A stretch of DNA of 64,000 nucleotides from positions 62,001 to 126,000 of the forward strand of contig NZ_SZVW01000005.1 of NCBI RefSeq assembly GCF_007655005.1. The letters run 5' to 3'. A program made the translations under genes and the position numbers. This DNA comes from Streptomyces tibetensis (GTDB taxonomy: Bacteria > Actinomycetota > Actinomycetes > Streptomycetales > Streptomycetaceae). Under the pieces are notes generated by a model. The model was not told the DNA's origin. It was given only the letters and a program-made list of their open reading frames with translations, and searched no databases. Each line of letters begins with the position of its first letter. Within the stretch, counting starts at the first letter, position 1. Below are positions 49,487-60,987 of this stretch, one piece after another.

Positions 49487-51064
49487 TCAGTTGCGCCGCA
49501 GCAGCCGCGTCGCCCCCGCCGCCACCGTCGTCGCCAGGATCCAGCCCAGCAGGATCATCGCCGTCGCCAGCCACTGCCAGGCCCCCCGCAGCTGCCAGAA
49601 GCCCACCTGGCCCAGGTCGATGACCGGCAGCAGCAGATCGAGGGTGAAGAGCGTGGGGTTCCACTCCGGATGCTCGCCCCGCTTCATCGGCGGATGGCCG
49701 GCCTGCGCGAAGGCGAAGGAGCCCGCCGCCCACAGCACCGCCATCCACACCGCGGCCCGGCCCGGCCGGTATCCGTAGGCGACCGTCCAGTCCTGCGCGT
49801 AGCCCCACAGCTTGGCCGCCATCGGCAGGCTCTCCCGGTGCCGGCGCTGCTTGGCGAGCAGTACCTCACGGGCGTCCTCGTCCTCCCCGCCGGCCCGCAG
49901 CACGGACGCGAGGCGCTCGTACGGCTCCGGGTTGTACTCGGCGGTCGCCGCGGCCACCCAGTCCAGCCGCTCGGCCAGGGGGAACGGCCCGCGCGGCACC
50001 AAATTCTCGTAGGCGAAGCCGCCCATGTGCAGCCGCCCGGGGCCCGGCCAGGCGTCCGCCCGGTCCATCAGGTTGACGACCTTCGCCCCGGACAGCACCA
50101 CCCGCCCGCGCACCGGCTGCTCCCCGAGGAAGCGCAGCTCCGGCGTCTGCACCCGGCGCAGCGACAATTCCTGGTCGTCCGTGAGGGTGAACCGGGCCCG
50201 CTCGAAGTCGACGGCGTCGCCGAACCGGCCGTCGTCCAGTCGGATGCCGCCCTCGCAGGCGAAGCGCTGGATCCGTACCCCCTGCGCCGGGGTCATTCCG
50301 CTCATCGCCTGGGCGCCGACCCCCGCCGGCGTCAGATAGAGGCTGCGCTCGACGGTCAGCTGCGGGGCGTTCAGCGCGAGCCGCTCGTAGGGGTTGGACA
50401 GGCGCGCCCCGCGCAGGCTCAGGGAGACACCGACGGTGGCGGCGCGCAGGCTGAGCTCGCCGTGCGACGCCAGCAGCTCGGCCTGTAAGTCCTGGCCGAC
50501 GGTCATGCCGTCCGCGGCGATCGACCGGCCGCTGTGGTCCCGGTGCACGATCGCCTGGTTGAGCATCAGGTCCGTCCCGATCTGCGCGTCCGTGAGCCGG
50601 ATGCCGTGGTGGAAGCGGCAGCGCGGCAGATGCAGATCGCCCTCGGTGTGCACCCGGGCCGCCTCCAGCCGGGGCACCGAGCAGTCCACCATCCGCAGGG
50701 TCGTGAAGCGGGCCTCCGGCAGCAGCACGTCCTGCTCGAAACGGCACCGGCGCATCTCCACGTACGGCACCACCGTGCCACCCGCGAGGTCCAGGGAGCC
50801 GCTGATCTGCACGCCCATCAGCTTCAGCGACGACACGCGGCCGGCCAGGGCGGGCGGGCCGTCGAGCAGCAGCCAGCACACGATCCGGGCCCGCACGGTC
50901 CGCTCCGCGCCCCAGGGGTGGCCGCCGTGCGGATCGTCCACCACGGCGTCGCCGCTGCTCAGGTCGTACACGGTGCCGTTGCGGAAGGCCTGCCACATGC
51001 CGGCCTCGGCCGCGGTCAGGTCCTCGGGCAGCTCCCCGGCACGCACGCCTGCCCCCTCGGTCAC
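49487..51064 (-). CDS. Pentapeptide-repeat-like membrane protein
   Basis: A 525-residue protein. Residues ~60-350 show short repeated beta-type strands with alternating Leu and polar residues ([33 protein letters not shown], and similar), as in beta-helix or pentapeptide-like proteins. About three membrane helices lie at the end (about 430-520). The function is unknown. GTG 51064 has GGAGGGA upstream and is preferred over the frame opening at 51145. Divergent from hisD. Confidence 0.75.
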   Translation of the reverse strand: MTEGAGVRAGELPEDLTAAEAGMWQAFRNGTVYDLSSGDAVVDDPHGGHPWGAERTVRARIVCWLLLDGPPALAGRVSSLKLMGVQISGSLDLAGGTVVPYVEMRRCRFEQDVLLPEARFTTLRMVDCSVPRLEAARVHTEGDLHLPRCRFHHGIRLTDAQIGTDLMLNQAIVHRDHSGRSIAADGMTVGQDLQAELLASHGELSLRAATVGVSLSLRGARLSNPYERLALNAPQLTVERSLYLTPAGVGAQAMSGMTPAQGVRIQRFACEGGIRLDDGRFGDAVDFERARFTLTDDQELSLRRVQTPELRFLGEQPVRGRVVLSGAKVVNLMDRADAWPGPGRLHMGGFAYENLVPRGPFPLAERLDWVAAATAEYNPEPYERLASVLRAGGEDEDAREVLLAKQRRHRESLPMAAKLWGYAQDWTVAYGYRPGRAAVWMAVLWAAGSFAFAQAGHPPMKRGEHPEWNPTLFTLDLLLPVIDLGQVGFWQLRGAWQWLATAMILLGWILATTVAAGATRLLRRN

Positions 51065-51184
51065 AGCGCTTCCCTCCCTCCCCGGGTACTCGCGGGTCAC
51101 TTCTTCGTACACCTGTTCATGCCCGCTGCGTGACCCTCCGAACACACCACGTAAGGGTGATCCTCCGTCTTCCTGCGGCGTTCT

Positions 51185-51201
51185 GTATCAGCCATTGATA
51201 C
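51185..51201. promoter_or_regulatory. GTATCA-N5-TGATAC palindrome upstream of hisD
   Basis: A perfect 6-bp inverted repeat centred about 50 bases before hisD and 29 bases before the hisD -10-like GAGAAT (51230-51235). The position fits an operator for the his operon. The regulator is unknown. Confidence 0.45.
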
Positions 51202-51242
51202 GCGCGAACGACGCCTCACCCAGGTCTGAGAGAATTGAGCAC

Positions 51243-52568
51243 GTGATCTCCCGAATCGATCTGCGCGGCGACGCCCTCGTCGAGGGCCCCGCCCTGCGTG
51301 ACCTGCTGCCCCGAGCCGACTTCGACGTAGCGGCCGCCCTGGAGAAGGTGCGTCCGATCTGCGAGGACGTGCATCATCGGGGCGATGCGGCGCTGATCGA
51401 CGCCGCCGAGCGGTTCGACGGGGTCAGGCTCGACCAGGTGCGCGTGCCGGCCGCCGCGCTCACCCGTGCGCTGGAGGAGCTCGACCCGGCCGTGCGCGCG
51501 GCCCTGGAGGAGTCCATCCGCCGCGCCCGGATCGTCCACCGCGAGCAGCGCCGCCAGACGCACACCACCCAGGTGGTGCCCGGCGGCACCGTGACCGAGA
51601 AGTGGGTGCCGGTGGACCGCGTGGGGCTCTACGCGCCCGGCGGCCGGTCCGTGTACCCGTCCTCCGTGATCATGAACGTGGTGCCCGCGCAGGAGGCCGG
51701 CGTCGGGTCCGTCGCGCTCGCCTCGCCCGCCCAGGCCGACTTCGGCGGCCTGCCGCACCCCACGATCCTCGCCGCCTGCGCGCTGCTCGGCGTCGACGAG
51801 GTGTACGCGGCCGGTGGCGCGACCGCCGTCGCCATGTTCGCCTACGGCACCGAGTCCTGCGCGCCCGCCACCATGGTCACCGGCCCCGGCAACATCTGGG
51901 TCGCCGCCGCCAAGCGCTACTTCACCGGCCGGATCGGCATCGACGCCGAGGCCGGCCCGACCGAGATCGCGGTCCTCGCCGACGACACGGCCGACCCGGT
52001 GCACGTCGCCTCCGACCTGATCAGCCAGGCCGAGCACGACCCGCTGGCCGCCGCCGTCCTGGTCACCGACTCGGTCGACCTCGCCGACGCGGTCGAGAAG
52101 GAACTGGAGCCGCAGGTCGCCGCCACCAAGCACGTCGACGACCGGATCGTCCCGGCCCTGTCGGGCAGGCAGTCCGCGATCGTCCTGGTCGACGGCGTCG
52201 ACGAAGGCCTCAAGGTGGTCGACGCGTACGGCGCCGAGCACCTGGAGATCCAGACCGCCGACGCCGCCGCCGTGGCCGACCGCGTCCGCAACGCCGGTGC
52301 GATCTTCATCGGCCCCTGGGCCCCGGTCTCCCTCGGCGACTACGCGGCGGGCTCCAACCACGTCCTGCCCACCGGCGGCTGCGCCTGCCACTCCTCGGGC
52401 CTGTCCGTCCAGTCCTTCCTGCGCGGCATCCACATCGTCGACTACACGCAGGACGCGCTGGCCGAGGTCGCGCACCACGTGGTGACGCTGGCGGAGGCGG
52501 AGGACCTGCCCGCGCACGGCGCGGCGATCAAGGCGAGGTTCGACTGGAAGGTTCCCCAGGGCAAGTGA
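51243..52568 (+). CDS. hisD: Histidinol dehydrogenase
   Basis: Last two steps of histidine synthesis, histidinol to histidine, zinc- and NAD-dependent. A 441-residue enzyme with [46 protein letters not shown] and the C-terminal [21 protein letters not shown] 51243 is placed seven bases after GAGAAT, which suggests a leaderless start. The stop overlaps the hisC GTG. First gene of the his operon. Confidence 0.95.
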   Translation: MISRIDLRGDALVEGPALRDLLPRADFDVAAALEKVRPICEDVHHRGDAALIDAAERFDGVRLDQVRVPAAALTRALEELDPAVRAALEESIRRARIVHREQRRQTHTTQVVPGGTVTEKWVPVDRVGLYAPGGRSVYPSSVIMNVVPAQEAGVGSVALASPAQADFGGLPHPTILAACALLGVDEVYAAGGATAVAMFAYGTESCAPATMVTGPGNIWVAAAKRYFTGRIGIDAEAGPTEIAVLADDTADPVHVASDLISQAEHDPLAAAVLVTDSVDLADAVEKELEPQVAATKHVDDRIVPALSGRQSAIVLVDGVDEGLKVVDAYGAEHLEIQTADAAAVADRVRNAGAIFIGPWAPVSLGDYAAGSNHVLPTGGCACHSSGLSVQSFLRGIHIVDYTQDALAEVAHHVVTLAEAEDLPAHGAAIKARFDWKVPQGK

Positions 52569-53677
52569 GCGACGTACGCATCGACGATCTCCCCGTACGG
52601 GACGAGCTGCGCGGCAAGTCCCCCTACGGCGCGCCCCAGCTGGACGTCCCCGTACGGCTGAACACCAACGAGAACCCCTACCCGCTGCCCGAGCCGCTGG
52701 TCGAGCGGATCGCCGAGCGGGTCCGTGAGGCCGCCCGCACCCTCAACCGCTACCCCGACCGGGACGCGGTCGAGCTGCGCACACGGCTCGCCGAGTACCT
52801 CACCGACACCTCCGGCCACGAGGTCGGCGTGGCCAACGTCTGGGCGGCCAACGGCTCCAACGAGGTCCTCCAGCAGCTGCTGCAGACCTTCGGCGGACCG
52901 GGCCGCACCGCCATCGGCTTCGAACCGTCGTACTCGATGCACGCCCTCATCTCGCGCGGCACCGGCACGGGCTGGATCTCCGGCCCCCGCAACGAGGACT
53001 TCACGATCGACCTCGCCGCCGCCGAGAAGGCCATCGCCGAGAACCAGCCGGACGTCGTCTTCATCACCACCCCCAACAACCCCACCGGCACGGCCGTCCC
53101 GCCCGAGACGGTCCTCGCGCTGTACGAGGCCGCGCAGGCGGCGAAGCCGTCGATGGTCGTCGTCGACGAGGCGTACATCGAGTTCAGCCACGGCGACTCG
53201 CTGCTGCCCCTGCTTCAGGGCCGCCCGAACCTCGTCGTCTCCCGCACGATGTCGAAGGCGTTCGGCGCGGCGGGCCTGCGCCTGGGCTACCTCGCCGCGC
53301 ACCCGGCCGTCGTCGACGCCGTCCAGCTGGTCCGGCTGCCCTACCACCTGTCGGCCGTCACCCAGGCGACCGCCCTGGCCGCCCTGGAACACACCGGCAC
53401 CCTGCTGGGCTATGTCGAGCAGCTCAAGGCCGAACGGGACCGCCTGGTCACCGAACTGCTCGCCCTCGGCTACGAGGTGACCGCGTCGGACGCGAACTTC
53501 GTGCAGTTCGGCCGCTTCGAGGACTCCCACGAGACCTGGCGGAAGATCCTCGACCGGGGCGTCCTGGTCCGGGACAACGGCGTGCCCGGCTGGCTCCGGG
53601 TCACCGCCGGAACCCCCGAAGAGAACGACGCGTTCCTCGACGCGGTACGTGAGTTGAAGAAGGAGCAGAGCACATGA
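52565..53677 (+). CDS. hisC: Histidinol-phosphate aminotransferase
   Basis: PLP enzyme (370 residues) that makes histidinol phosphate. Motifs: [42 protein letters not shown] and the PLP lysine region [17 protein letters not shown] (about 230). Starts with a GTGA overlap on hisD; its stop overlaps the hisB ATG. Confidence 0.95.
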   Translation: MSDVRIDDLPVRDELRGKSPYGAPQLDVPVRLNTNENPYPLPEPLVERIAERVREAARTLNRYPDRDAVELRTRLAEYLTDTSGHEVGVANVWAANGSNEVLQQLLQTFGGPGRTAIGFEPSYSMHALISRGTGTGWISGPRNEDFTIDLAAAEKAIAENQPDVVFITTPNNPTGTAVPPETVLALYEAAQAAKPSMVVVDEAYIEFSHGDSLLPLLQGRPNLVVSRTMSKAFGAAGLRLGYLAAHPAVVDAVQLVRLPYHLSAVTQATALAALEHTGTLLGYVEQLKAERDRLVTELLALGYEVTASDANFVQFGRFEDSHETWRKILDRGVLVRDNGVPGWLRVTAGTPEENDAFLDAVRELKKEQST

Positions 53678-54267
53678 GCCGCGTAGGCCGCATAGAGCGG
53701 GTGACCAAGGAGACCTCGGTCCTCGTCGAGATCGACCTCGACGGCACCGGGAAGACCGACATCAAGACCGGCGTCGGCTTCTACGACCACATGCTCGACC
53801 AGCTCGGCCGGCACGGTCTGTTCGACCTCACCGTGAAGACCGAGGGCGATCTGCACATCGACTCGCACCACACCATCGAGGACACCGCCCTCGCCCTCGG
53901 CGCCGCCTTCAAGCAGGCCCTCGGCGACAAGGTGGGCATCTACCGCTTCGGCAACTGCACGGTCCCGCTGGACGAGTCCCTCGCCCAGGTCACCGTCGAC
54001 CTGTCCGGCCGCCCCTACCTCGTGCACACCGAGCCCGAGAAGATGGCGCCGATGATCGGCGAGTACGACACCACCATGACCCGGCACATCCTGGAGTCCT
54101 TCGTGGCCCAGGCCCAGATCGCGCTGCACGTGCACGTGCCCTACGGGCGCAACGCGCACCACATCGTGGAGTGCCAGTTCAAGGCGCTCGCCCGGGCCCT
54201 GCGGTACGCCTCCGAACGCGACCCGCGCGCGGCCGGCATCCTCCCCTCCACGAAGGGCGCCCTGTGA
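53674..54267 (+). CDS. hisB: Imidazoleglycerol-phosphate dehydratase
   Basis: A 197-residue dehydratase of the two-repeat fold with metal-binding [14 protein letters not shown] (about 29), [14 protein letters not shown] (about 67) and [15 protein letters not shown]. It is the single-function form without a phosphatase domain. ATGA overlap with hisC; its own stop overlaps the GTG of the next small gene. Confidence 0.95.
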   Translation: MSRVGRIERVTKETSVLVEIDLDGTGKTDIKTGVGFYDHMLDQLGRHGLFDLTVKTEGDLHIDSHHTIEDTALALGAAFKQALGDKVGIYRFGNCTVPLDESLAQVTVDLSGRPYLVHTEPEKMAPMIGEYDTTMTRHILESFVAQAQIALHVHVPYGRNAHHIVECQFKALARALRYASERDPRAAGILPSTKGAL

Positions 54268-54428
54268 ACGGCACCTCGACCCTGCTGATCGTCGTCGGCC
54301 TGTTCCTCGTCGGCGGGATCTACTCCTTCGTCAAGCAGAAGATGCCCAAGGGCCTGATCGTGCTGCTGTCCATCGGCGCCGCGATGTGCCTGGCGGCCGG
54401 TGTGGTGAGGCTGGAGGTGTGGAATTGA
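54264..54428 (+). CDS. Small membrane protein in the his operon (54 residues)
   Basis: A 54-residue protein of unknown function with two hydrophobic segments (about 7-24 and 30-48) around a short KQKMPKG loop. It is coupled at both ends: GTGA overlap with hisB and TTGA overlap with hisH. This position inside the his operon implies co-translation. It may link histidine synthesis to the membrane, but that is a guess. Confidence 0.8.
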   Translation: MNGTSTLLIVVGLFLVGGIYSFVKQKMPKGLIVLLSIGAAMCLAAGVVRLEVWN

Positions 54429-55078
54429 GCAGCCCCCTGAAGTCGCGGAAGAAGGTCGTCGTCTTCGACTACGGCTTCGGCAACGTCCGCTCCGCCGAGC
54501 GCGCCCTCGCCCGCGCGGGTGCCGACGTGGAGATCACGCGTGAGTACGACAAGGCCCTGAACGCCGACGGCCTGCTGGTGCCCGGCGTCGGTGCCTTCGC
54601 CTCCTGCATGACGGGCCTGCGCGAGGCCCGCGGCGACTGGATCGTCGACCGCCGGCTGTCCGGCGGCCGCCCGGTCATGGGCATCTGCGTCGGCATGCAG
54701 ATCCTCTTCGCGCGCGGCATCGAGCACGGCGTGGAGAGCGAGGGCCTCGACGAGTGGCCCGGCTCCGTCGAGCCGCTCCAGGCCGAGATCGTGCCCCACA
54801 TGGGCTGGAACACCGTCGAGGCGGCCCCCGGCTCGCAGCTGTTCGCCGACCTCGACCCGGACGCCCGCTTCTACTTCGTGCACTCCTACGCCGTCCACGA
54901 CTGGTCGCTGGAGACGCACAACCCGGCGATGACGGCCCCCAAGGTCACCTGGTCCACCCACGGCAAGCCGTTCGTCGCCGCCGTCGAGAACGGCGCCCTG
55001 TGGGCCACGCAGTTCCACCCCGAGAAGTCCGGCGACGCCGGAGCCCAGCTCCTCACCAACTGGATCGGAACACTGTGA
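54425..55078 (+). CDS. hisH: Imidazole glycerol phosphate synthase, glutamine amidotransferase subunit
   Basis: Class I amidotransferase that supplies ammonia to HisF. The catalytic triad is C88 (GICVGMQ), H198 and E200 (QFHPEKS). About 217 residues. The start is likely TTG 54425, which overlaps the upstream TGA and has GGAG eight bases before it; GTG 54419 in the same frame is the alternative. The stop overlaps the priA GTG. Confidence 0.92.
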   Translation: MSSPLKSRKKVVVFDYGFGNVRSAERALARAGADVEITREYDKALNADGLLVPGVGAFASCMTGLREARGDWIVDRRLSGGRPVMGICVGMQILFARGIEHGVESEGLDEWPGSVEPLQAEIVPHMGWNTVEAAPGSQLFADLDPDARFYFVHSYAVHDWSLETHNPAMTAPKVTWSTHGKPFVAAVENGALWATQFHPEKSGDAGAQLLTNWIGTL

Positions 55079-55800
55079 GCAAGCTCGAACTCCTCCCCGC
55101 CGTGGACGTCCGGGACGGCCAGGCCGTCCGCCTGGTGCACGGCGAGTCCGGCTCCGAGACCTCCTACGGCTCCCCGCTGGAGGCCGCCCTCGCCTGGCAG
55201 CGCTCCGGCGCCGAGTGGCTGCACCTGGTCGACCTGGACGCCGCGTTCGGCACCGGCGACAACCGTGAGCTGATCGCCGAGGTCGCCGGGGCCATGGACA
55301 TCAAGGTGGAACTGTCCGGCGGCATCCGCGACGACGACACCCTCGCCGCCGCCCTCGCCACCGGCTGCAGGCGCGTCAACCTGGGCACGGCCGCCCTGGA
55401 GACGCCGGAGTGGGTCGCCAAGGTCATCGCCCAGCACGGCGACAAGATCGCCGTAGGTCTCGACGTCCGCGGCACGACCCTGCGCGGCCGCGGCTGGACC
55501 CGCGACGGCGGCGACCTCTACGAGACGCTGGAGCGCCTCGACAAGGAGGGCTGCGCCCGGTACGTCGTCACCGACATCGCCAAGGACGGCACGCTCCAGG
55601 GCCCCAACCTGGAACTGCTGCGCAACGTGTGCGCCGCCACCGACCGCCCGGTCGTGGCGTCCGGCGGGGTTTCCTCGCTCGACGACCTGAGGGCCATCGC
55701 CGACCTCGTCCCGCTCGGTGTCGAGGGGGCCATCGTCGGGAAGGCGCTGTACGCGAAGGCGTTCACCCTTGAAGAGGCCTTGGAGGCTGTGTCGTCATGA
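55075..55800 (+). CDS. priA: Phosphoribosyl isomerase A (HisA/TrpF)
   Basis: TIM-barrel Amadori isomerase of 241 residues. D11 (AVDVRDG) and D130 (GLDVRG) are the acid-base pair; SGGIRDDD and ASGGVSS bind phosphate. In Streptomyces one PriA does both the HisA and TrpF steps, because trpF is missing. No trpF is seen in this window either, including next to trpC and trpB. GTGA overlap with hisH; ATGA overlap with the RidA gene. Confidence 0.94.
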   Translation: MSKLELLPAVDVRDGQAVRLVHGESGSETSYGSPLEAALAWQRSGAEWLHLVDLDAAFGTGDNRELIAEVAGAMDIKVELSGGIRDDDTLAAALATGCRRVNLGTAALETPEWVAKVIAQHGDKIAVGLDVRGTTLRGRGWTRDGGDLYETLERLDKEGCARYVVTDIAKDGTLQGPNLELLRNVCAATDRPVVASGGVSSLDDLRAIADLVPLGVEGAIVGKALYAKAFTLEEALEAVSS

Positions 55801-56198
55801 CCGTGCGACGTGTGCAGAGCGGAAGTCCCTGGGAAGAGTCCTTCGGTTTTGCACGCGCCGTCGCGGCGGGCGACCGGGTGCTGGTCGCGGGCACGACCGC
55901 GTTCAAGGGCGATGTGCTCTACGGCGAGGGCGACCCGTACGAGCAGGCCAAGGTGGCCTTCACCACCGCCCTGGAGGCGATCGCCGAGTTCGGGCTCGCG
56001 CCCGAGTCCGTGATCCGCACCCGTGTGTGCCTGGCACACGCCCGGGACGTCGACGCGGTGGGCCGGGCCCACAAGGAGATGTTCGACGCCGTACGCCCGG
56101 TCACGACCCTGCTGATCGTGCAGGGCTTCATAGACTCCCGGGTCCTGGTGTCGGTGGAAGTGGAAGCATTCCGAGGGACACCCTCCGAAGAACTCTAG
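55797..56198 (+). CDS. RidA-family protein
   Basis: A 133-residue RidA/YER057c/UK114 homologue. These trimeric proteins hydrolyse reactive enamine or imine intermediates. It overlaps the priA stop (ATGA) and lies 13 bases before hisF, within the his operon. The substrate here is unknown; a product of the PLP enzyme HisC is possible. Confidence 0.88.
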   Translation: MTVRRVQSGSPWEESFGFARAVAAGDRVLVAGTTAFKGDVLYGEGDPYEQAKVAFTTALEAIAEFGLAPESVIRTRVCLAHARDVDAVGRAHKEMFDAVRPVTTLLIVQGFIDSRVLVSVEVEAFRGTPSEEL

Positions 56199-56211
56199 AG
56201 GAGCACGATTC

Positions 56212-56967
56212 ATGACCCTGGCGGTCCGAGTCATCCCCTGCCTGGACGTGGACAACGGCCGGGTCGTCAAGGGCGTCAACTTCCAGAACCTCCGCGATGC
56301 GGGCGACCCCGTCGAGATGGCCAAGGTGTACGACGCCGAGGGCGCCGACGAGCTGACGTTCCTGGACATCACCGCCTCGTCGGGCAACCGCGAGACCACC
56401 TACGACGTGGTGCGCCGCACGGCCGAGCAGGTGTTCATCCCGCTCACGGTCGGCGGCGGCGTCCGCACCGCCGAGGACGTGGACAAGCTGCTGCGGGCGG
56501 GAGCGGACAAGGTCGGCGTCAACACCGCCGCCATCGCCCGTCCGGAGCTCATCCGCGAGATCGCCGAGCGCTTCGGCCGTCAGGTCCTGGTCCTGTCGGT
56601 GGACGCCCGCCGCACCGACTCGGGCTCCTTCGAGGTGACCACCCACGGTGGCCGCCGCTCCGCCGGCATCGACGCCGTCGAATGGGCCCACCAGGCAGCG
56701 GAACTGGGCGCGGGCGAGATCCTGCTCAACTCGATGGACGCGGACGGCACCAAGGACGGCTACGACCTGGAGATGATCCGGGCCGTCCGCAAGCACGTCA
56801 CGGTCCCCGTCATCGCCTCGGGCGGCGCGGGCCGGCTGGGCGACTTCCCACCGGCCGTCGAGGCCGGCGCGGACGCGGTGCTGGCGGCCTCGGTGTTCCA
56901 CTTCGGGGACCTGCGCATCGGCCAGGTCAAGGAGACGCTGCGGGAGGCGGGCCACCCGGTGCGCTGA
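56212..56967 (+). CDS. hisF: Imidazole glycerol phosphate synthase, cyclase subunit
   Basis: TIM-barrel cyclase (251 residues) working with HisH. D11 in [12 protein letters not shown] and the second Asp in [13 protein letters not shown] (about 174-182) are the expected catalytic residues; [10 protein letters not shown] and [11 protein letters not shown] bind phosphate. AGAGGAGC precedes the ATG. A hairpin terminator follows. Confidence 0.95.
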   Translation: MTLAVRVIPCLDVDNGRVVKGVNFQNLRDAGDPVEMAKVYDAEGADELTFLDITASSGNRETTYDVVRRTAEQVFIPLTVGGGVRTAEDVDKLLRAGADKVGVNTAAIARPELIREIAERFGRQVLVLSVDARRTDSGSFEVTTHGGRRSAGIDAVEWAHQAAELGAGEILLNSMDADGTKDGYDLEMIRAVRKHVTVPVIASGGAGRLGDFPPAVEAGADAVLAASVFHFGDLRIGQVKETLREAGHPVR

Positions 56968-56986
56968 CGCCGCCCCTGACCGCCGA

Positions 56987-57017
56987 GAGCCCCGGCCGCA
57001 CCCTGCGACCGGGGCTC
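56987..57017 (+). terminator. Terminator after hisF
   Basis: GAGCCCCGG (56987-56995) pairs with CCGGGGCTC (57009-57017) around 13 bases, 20 bases beyond the stop. Confidence 0.75.
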
Positions 57018-57041
57018 CGGCATGCCCGCTCGGATTCCGGG

Positions 57042-57217
57042 CCGCCCAACCTCAAGCTGCCGAGACCTCAAGCTGCTCGGGTCCCGAGCTGCCGAGACCT
57101 TGAGCTGCTCGGGTCCCGAGCTGCCGAGACCTTGAGCTGCTCGGGTCCCGAGCCGCCCAGACCTTGAGCTGCTCGGGTCCCGAGCCGCCGAGACCTCAAG
57201 CTGCTCAGATCCCGAGC
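57042..57217 (-). repeat. 32-bp tandem array at the TIGR03085 gene 3' end
   Basis: Units begin at 57057, 57089, 57121, 57153 and 57185, with a partial unit before. The end unit contains the last codons and stop (57205-57207) of the minus-strand gene. Each unit holds CTCGGGTCCCGAG or a near copy, a perfect small palindrome. The period is 32, not a multiple of three. Confidence 0.9.
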
Positions 57218-57840
57218 TGTTTCGTCTCGTTGAGTTTCGCGATCGCGTTCTCGTCGCCGTCCAGATCGACCTTGGCCGCGCTCTGTCGGCCGTAGGAGAA
57301 CAGCACCAGCTCGGACGGCTCGCCGGTCACCGTGACCACCGGGGTGCCGCGGTGGGCGACCGCCGTCTGCCCGTCGGGGCGGCGCAGGACCAGGCCCGTC
57401 GGGACGCCGCGGCCCATCAGGCGGGCGGTGCGCTCCAGACGGGACCACAGGGCGTCCTGGAAGACCGGGTCGAGATCGCGCGGCGACCAGTCGGGCTGGG
57501 CGCGCCGGACGTCCTCGGTGTGGACGTAGAACTCGATGATGTTCGACGCCTCGTCGACCGGCTTGAGGGAGAAGGGCGAGAACCGCGGGGGGCCCGTACG
57601 GATCAGCTGGATCAGCTCCTCGTACGGCTTGTCGGTGTACTCCGCCATCACCTTGTCCAGGCGCGGCGCGAGCTGCTTGATCAGCATCCCGCCGGCGGCG
57701 TCCGGGCGGCGCTCGCGCACCACCACGTGTGCGGCGAGGTCCCGGGTCCTCCAGCCCTCGCACAGGGTGGGCGCGTCCGGGCCCGCGGTCTCCAACAGGT
57801 CGGCGAGGAGAAGTCGTTCACGCTTGGCATGGGTCGACAT
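57205..57840 (-). CDS. TIGR03085-family protein (MDMPI-like)
   Basis: A 211-residue protein of the DinB/maleylpyruvate-isomerase-like group. Helical bundle with [41 protein letters not shown] at the start (residues 9-49) and [16 protein letters not shown], which gives His/Glu residues of the metal site. Some relatives use mycothiol; no reaction is known here. The last codons KQLGI lie in the 32-bp array. Convergent with hisF. Confidence 0.88.
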   Translation of the reverse strand: MSTHAKRERLLLADLLETAGPDAPTLCEGWRTRDLAAHVVVRERRPDAAGGMLIKQLAPRLDKVMAEYTDKPYEELIQLIRTGPPRFSPFSLKPVDEASNIIEFYVHTEDVRRAQPDWSPRDLDPVFQDALWSRLERTARLMGRGVPTGLVLRRPDGQTAVAHRGTPVVTVTGEPSELVLFSYGRQSAAKVDLDGDENAIAKLNETKQLGI

Positions 57841-57962
57841 GCGGCCAGCCTACGGCCGCCCTCCCGCTCGGCCCAGCAGACGTGCCGTTCCCGGCCGCAG
57901 CACCGGTCCGCACAGTGGACACCGGGCCGGTCCGGCCGGTGGCGCGCGGCACAATGGTCACC

Positions 57963-58349
57963 ATGACCAGCACGCCCAGCCCTCTCGACCCGGAGATCGC
58001 CGCGCGCCTCAAGCGCAGCCCCGACGGTCTCCTGCCCGCCATCGCCCAGCAGTACGACACCGGAGAGGTGCTGATGCTCGGCTGGATGGACGACGAGGCG
58101 CTGCACCGCACCCTGACCACCGGCCGGTGCACGTACTGGTCGCGCAGCCGCCGGGAGTACTGGGTCAAGGGCGACACCTCCGGCCACTTCCAGTGGGTGA
58201 AGTCCGTCGCCCTGGACTGCGACGCGGACACCGTGCTCGTCAAGGTCGACCAGGTCGGCGCCGCCTGCCACACGGGAGCCCGCACCTGTTTCGACGAGGA
58301 CGTGCTCCTCAAGGACGGCGGCACCGACCGCCCCGCCCGGGATCAGTAA
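57963..58349 (+). CDS. hisI: Phosphoribosyl-AMP cyclohydrolase
   Basis: A 128-residue single-function His[42 protein letters not shown] and the metal ligands of [18 protein letters not shown] seven bases before the ATG at 57963 suggests a leaderless mRNA. Located 1 kb from the main his operon and 11 bases before trpE, so the histidine and tryptophan genes are probably co-transcribed here. Confidence 0.93.
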   Translation: MTSTPSPLDPEIAARLKRSPDGLLPAIAQQYDTGEVLMLGWMDDEALHRTLTTGRCTYWSRSRREYWVKGDTSGHFQWVKSVALDCDADTVLVKVDQVGAACHTGARTCFDEDVLLKDGGTDRPARDQ

Positions 58350-58360
58350 GGTCAGCGGCC

Positions 58361-59842
<1,482 letters not shown>

Positions 59843-59844
59843 GA

Positions 59845-59876
59845 TGAACCCCGGGTGACGCTTCGCCCGGGGTTCA
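59845..59876 (+). terminator. Terminator after trpE
   Basis: TGAACCCCGGG (59845-59855) pairs with CCCGGGGTTCA (59866-59876), loop of 10 bases, starting three bases after the stop. Confidence 0.75.
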
Positions 59877-59892
59877 GGCGATAGTGGGGTAC

Positions 59893-60525
59893 GTGACTGC
59901 TGTACCTCACCCCCGTTCCGAAGCCCCCGGATCCGCCCGGGCCGGCCGCCTGAGCCTCGCCGTCGCGCTGCTGAGCGGCGCGCTCGGCGCTGCCGTGGCG
60001 CTGCTCGCCACCCGGCAGGAGTGGTCGCAGGGCACCGCGACGGTGGCCGGCGGCGCCTTCCCCCTGACCGCCAAGGGCAGCGACGTCACGGGCGTTCCCG
60101 CGGCGCTCGCCATAGTGGGCCTCGCCGCGCTCGTCGCCGTGTTCGCGGTCCGTCGCGCCGGTCGCCTGGTCGTCGCCGCGCTGCTGGCGCTCTCCGGCGT
60201 CGGCATCGCCGCCGCGGCCCTGCTCGGCGCCTCCGACAGCGCCGCGCTCGACGAGCAGGCCGCGCAGGCCTCCGGCGACACCTCGGCCTCCGTCGACGCC
60301 CTCGGCCACACCGCCTGGCCGTACGTCGCGGTCGCCGGCGGCGTGCTGATCCTCCTGGCCGGGCTGCTCGCCCTGCGGTACGGCCGGCTGTGGCCCGGCA
60401 TGTCCGGCCGCTACGAGCGGTCCGGCACGCCCCAGCCACGGCGCAAGGCCCCCGCCGTCGACCCCGACCGGCCCGAGGACCTGTGGAAGGCACTCGACCG
60501 CGGCGAGGACCCGACCGGGGCCTGA
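59893..60525 (+). CDS. Trp biosynthesis-associated membrane protein (TIGR02234)
   Basis: A 210-residue membrane protein with four helices (about 18-38, 65-85, 90-110 and 150-170) of the actinobacterial family found beside trp genes. The RQEW and external loop pattern fits; function is unknown. GTG 59893 follows GATAGT by seven bases, as in a leaderless mRNA. It sits between trpE and trpC. Confidence 0.85.
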   Translation: MTAVPHPRSEAPGSARAGRLSLAVALLSGALGAAVALLATRQEWSQGTATVAGGAFPLTAKGSDVTGVPAALAIVGLAALVAVFAVRRAGRLVVAALLALSGVGIAAAALLGASDSAALDEQAAQASGDTSASVDALGHTAWPYVAVAGGVLILLAGLLALRYGRLWPGMSGRYERSGTPQPRRKAPAVDPDRPEDLWKALDRGEDPTGA

Positions 60526-60644
60526 GCCCACACGGGCGACCGCGGCGACCGGGGGAGTACCCCCGCTCACCCGGCACGCGCGCGTGCGGGACAATGGGCC
60601 CGAGCGTCCTGCTCAGACACGCACACAGCAACGAGGAGCAAGCA

Positions 60645-60896
60645 ATGGCGGGCAGCAGCCACGGTCACACCCCGGCCGCCTGGACCGGTGTCACGATCGC
60701 CTTCATCGGTTTCTGCGTCTCGGGCGCGTTCATGGTGTTGGACCAGCCGGTGGGCTTCTGGGCGGGCATGGTGGTCGTGCTGCTCGGCGGTGTCGTCGGC
60801 GGCATCATGCGGATGATGGGCCTGGGCCAGCCCAAGGACCTGCACCAGCCGCACCGGATGACGGGCGACCGCGAGCCGGCGAGCGCCGAGGGCTGA
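60645..60896 (+). CDS. HGxxPAAW-family membrane protein
   Basis: An 83-residue protein with the family mark HGHTPAAW (about residues 6-13) and two membrane helices (about 14-32 and 38-58). Function unknown; it is usually next to trp genes in actinobacteria. ACGAGGAGCAAGCA precedes the ATG. A strong hairpin follows. Confidence 0.87.
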   Translation: MAGSSHGHTPAAWTGVTIAFIGFCVSGAFMVLDQPVGFWAGMVVVLLGGVVGGIMRMMGLGQPKDLHQPHRMTGDREPASAEG

Positions 60897-60920
60897 CCCC
60901 CTGCGGAACACCCTGGTCGT

Positions 60921-60962
60921 GTGAGGGGCGGCCGGCACTCGGGTGCCGGGACCGCCCCTCAC
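60921..60962. terminator. Terminator after the HGxxPAAW gene
   Basis: GTGAGGGGCGG (60921-60931) pairs perfectly with 60952-60962; inside it CCGGCAC pairs with GTGCCGG. It ends 25 bases before the next start. Confidence 0.85.
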
Positions 60963-60987
60963 GCGCGTGCGGGGCACAATGCATACC

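Noticed and set aside
57042-57217. CRISPR array
   Set aside because: The units are contiguous with no spacers and no cas genes; they are tandem repeats.
58350-58360. Tryptophan attenuator before trpE
   Set aside because: The gap to hisI is 11 bases, which leaves no room for a leader peptide and paired terminator.
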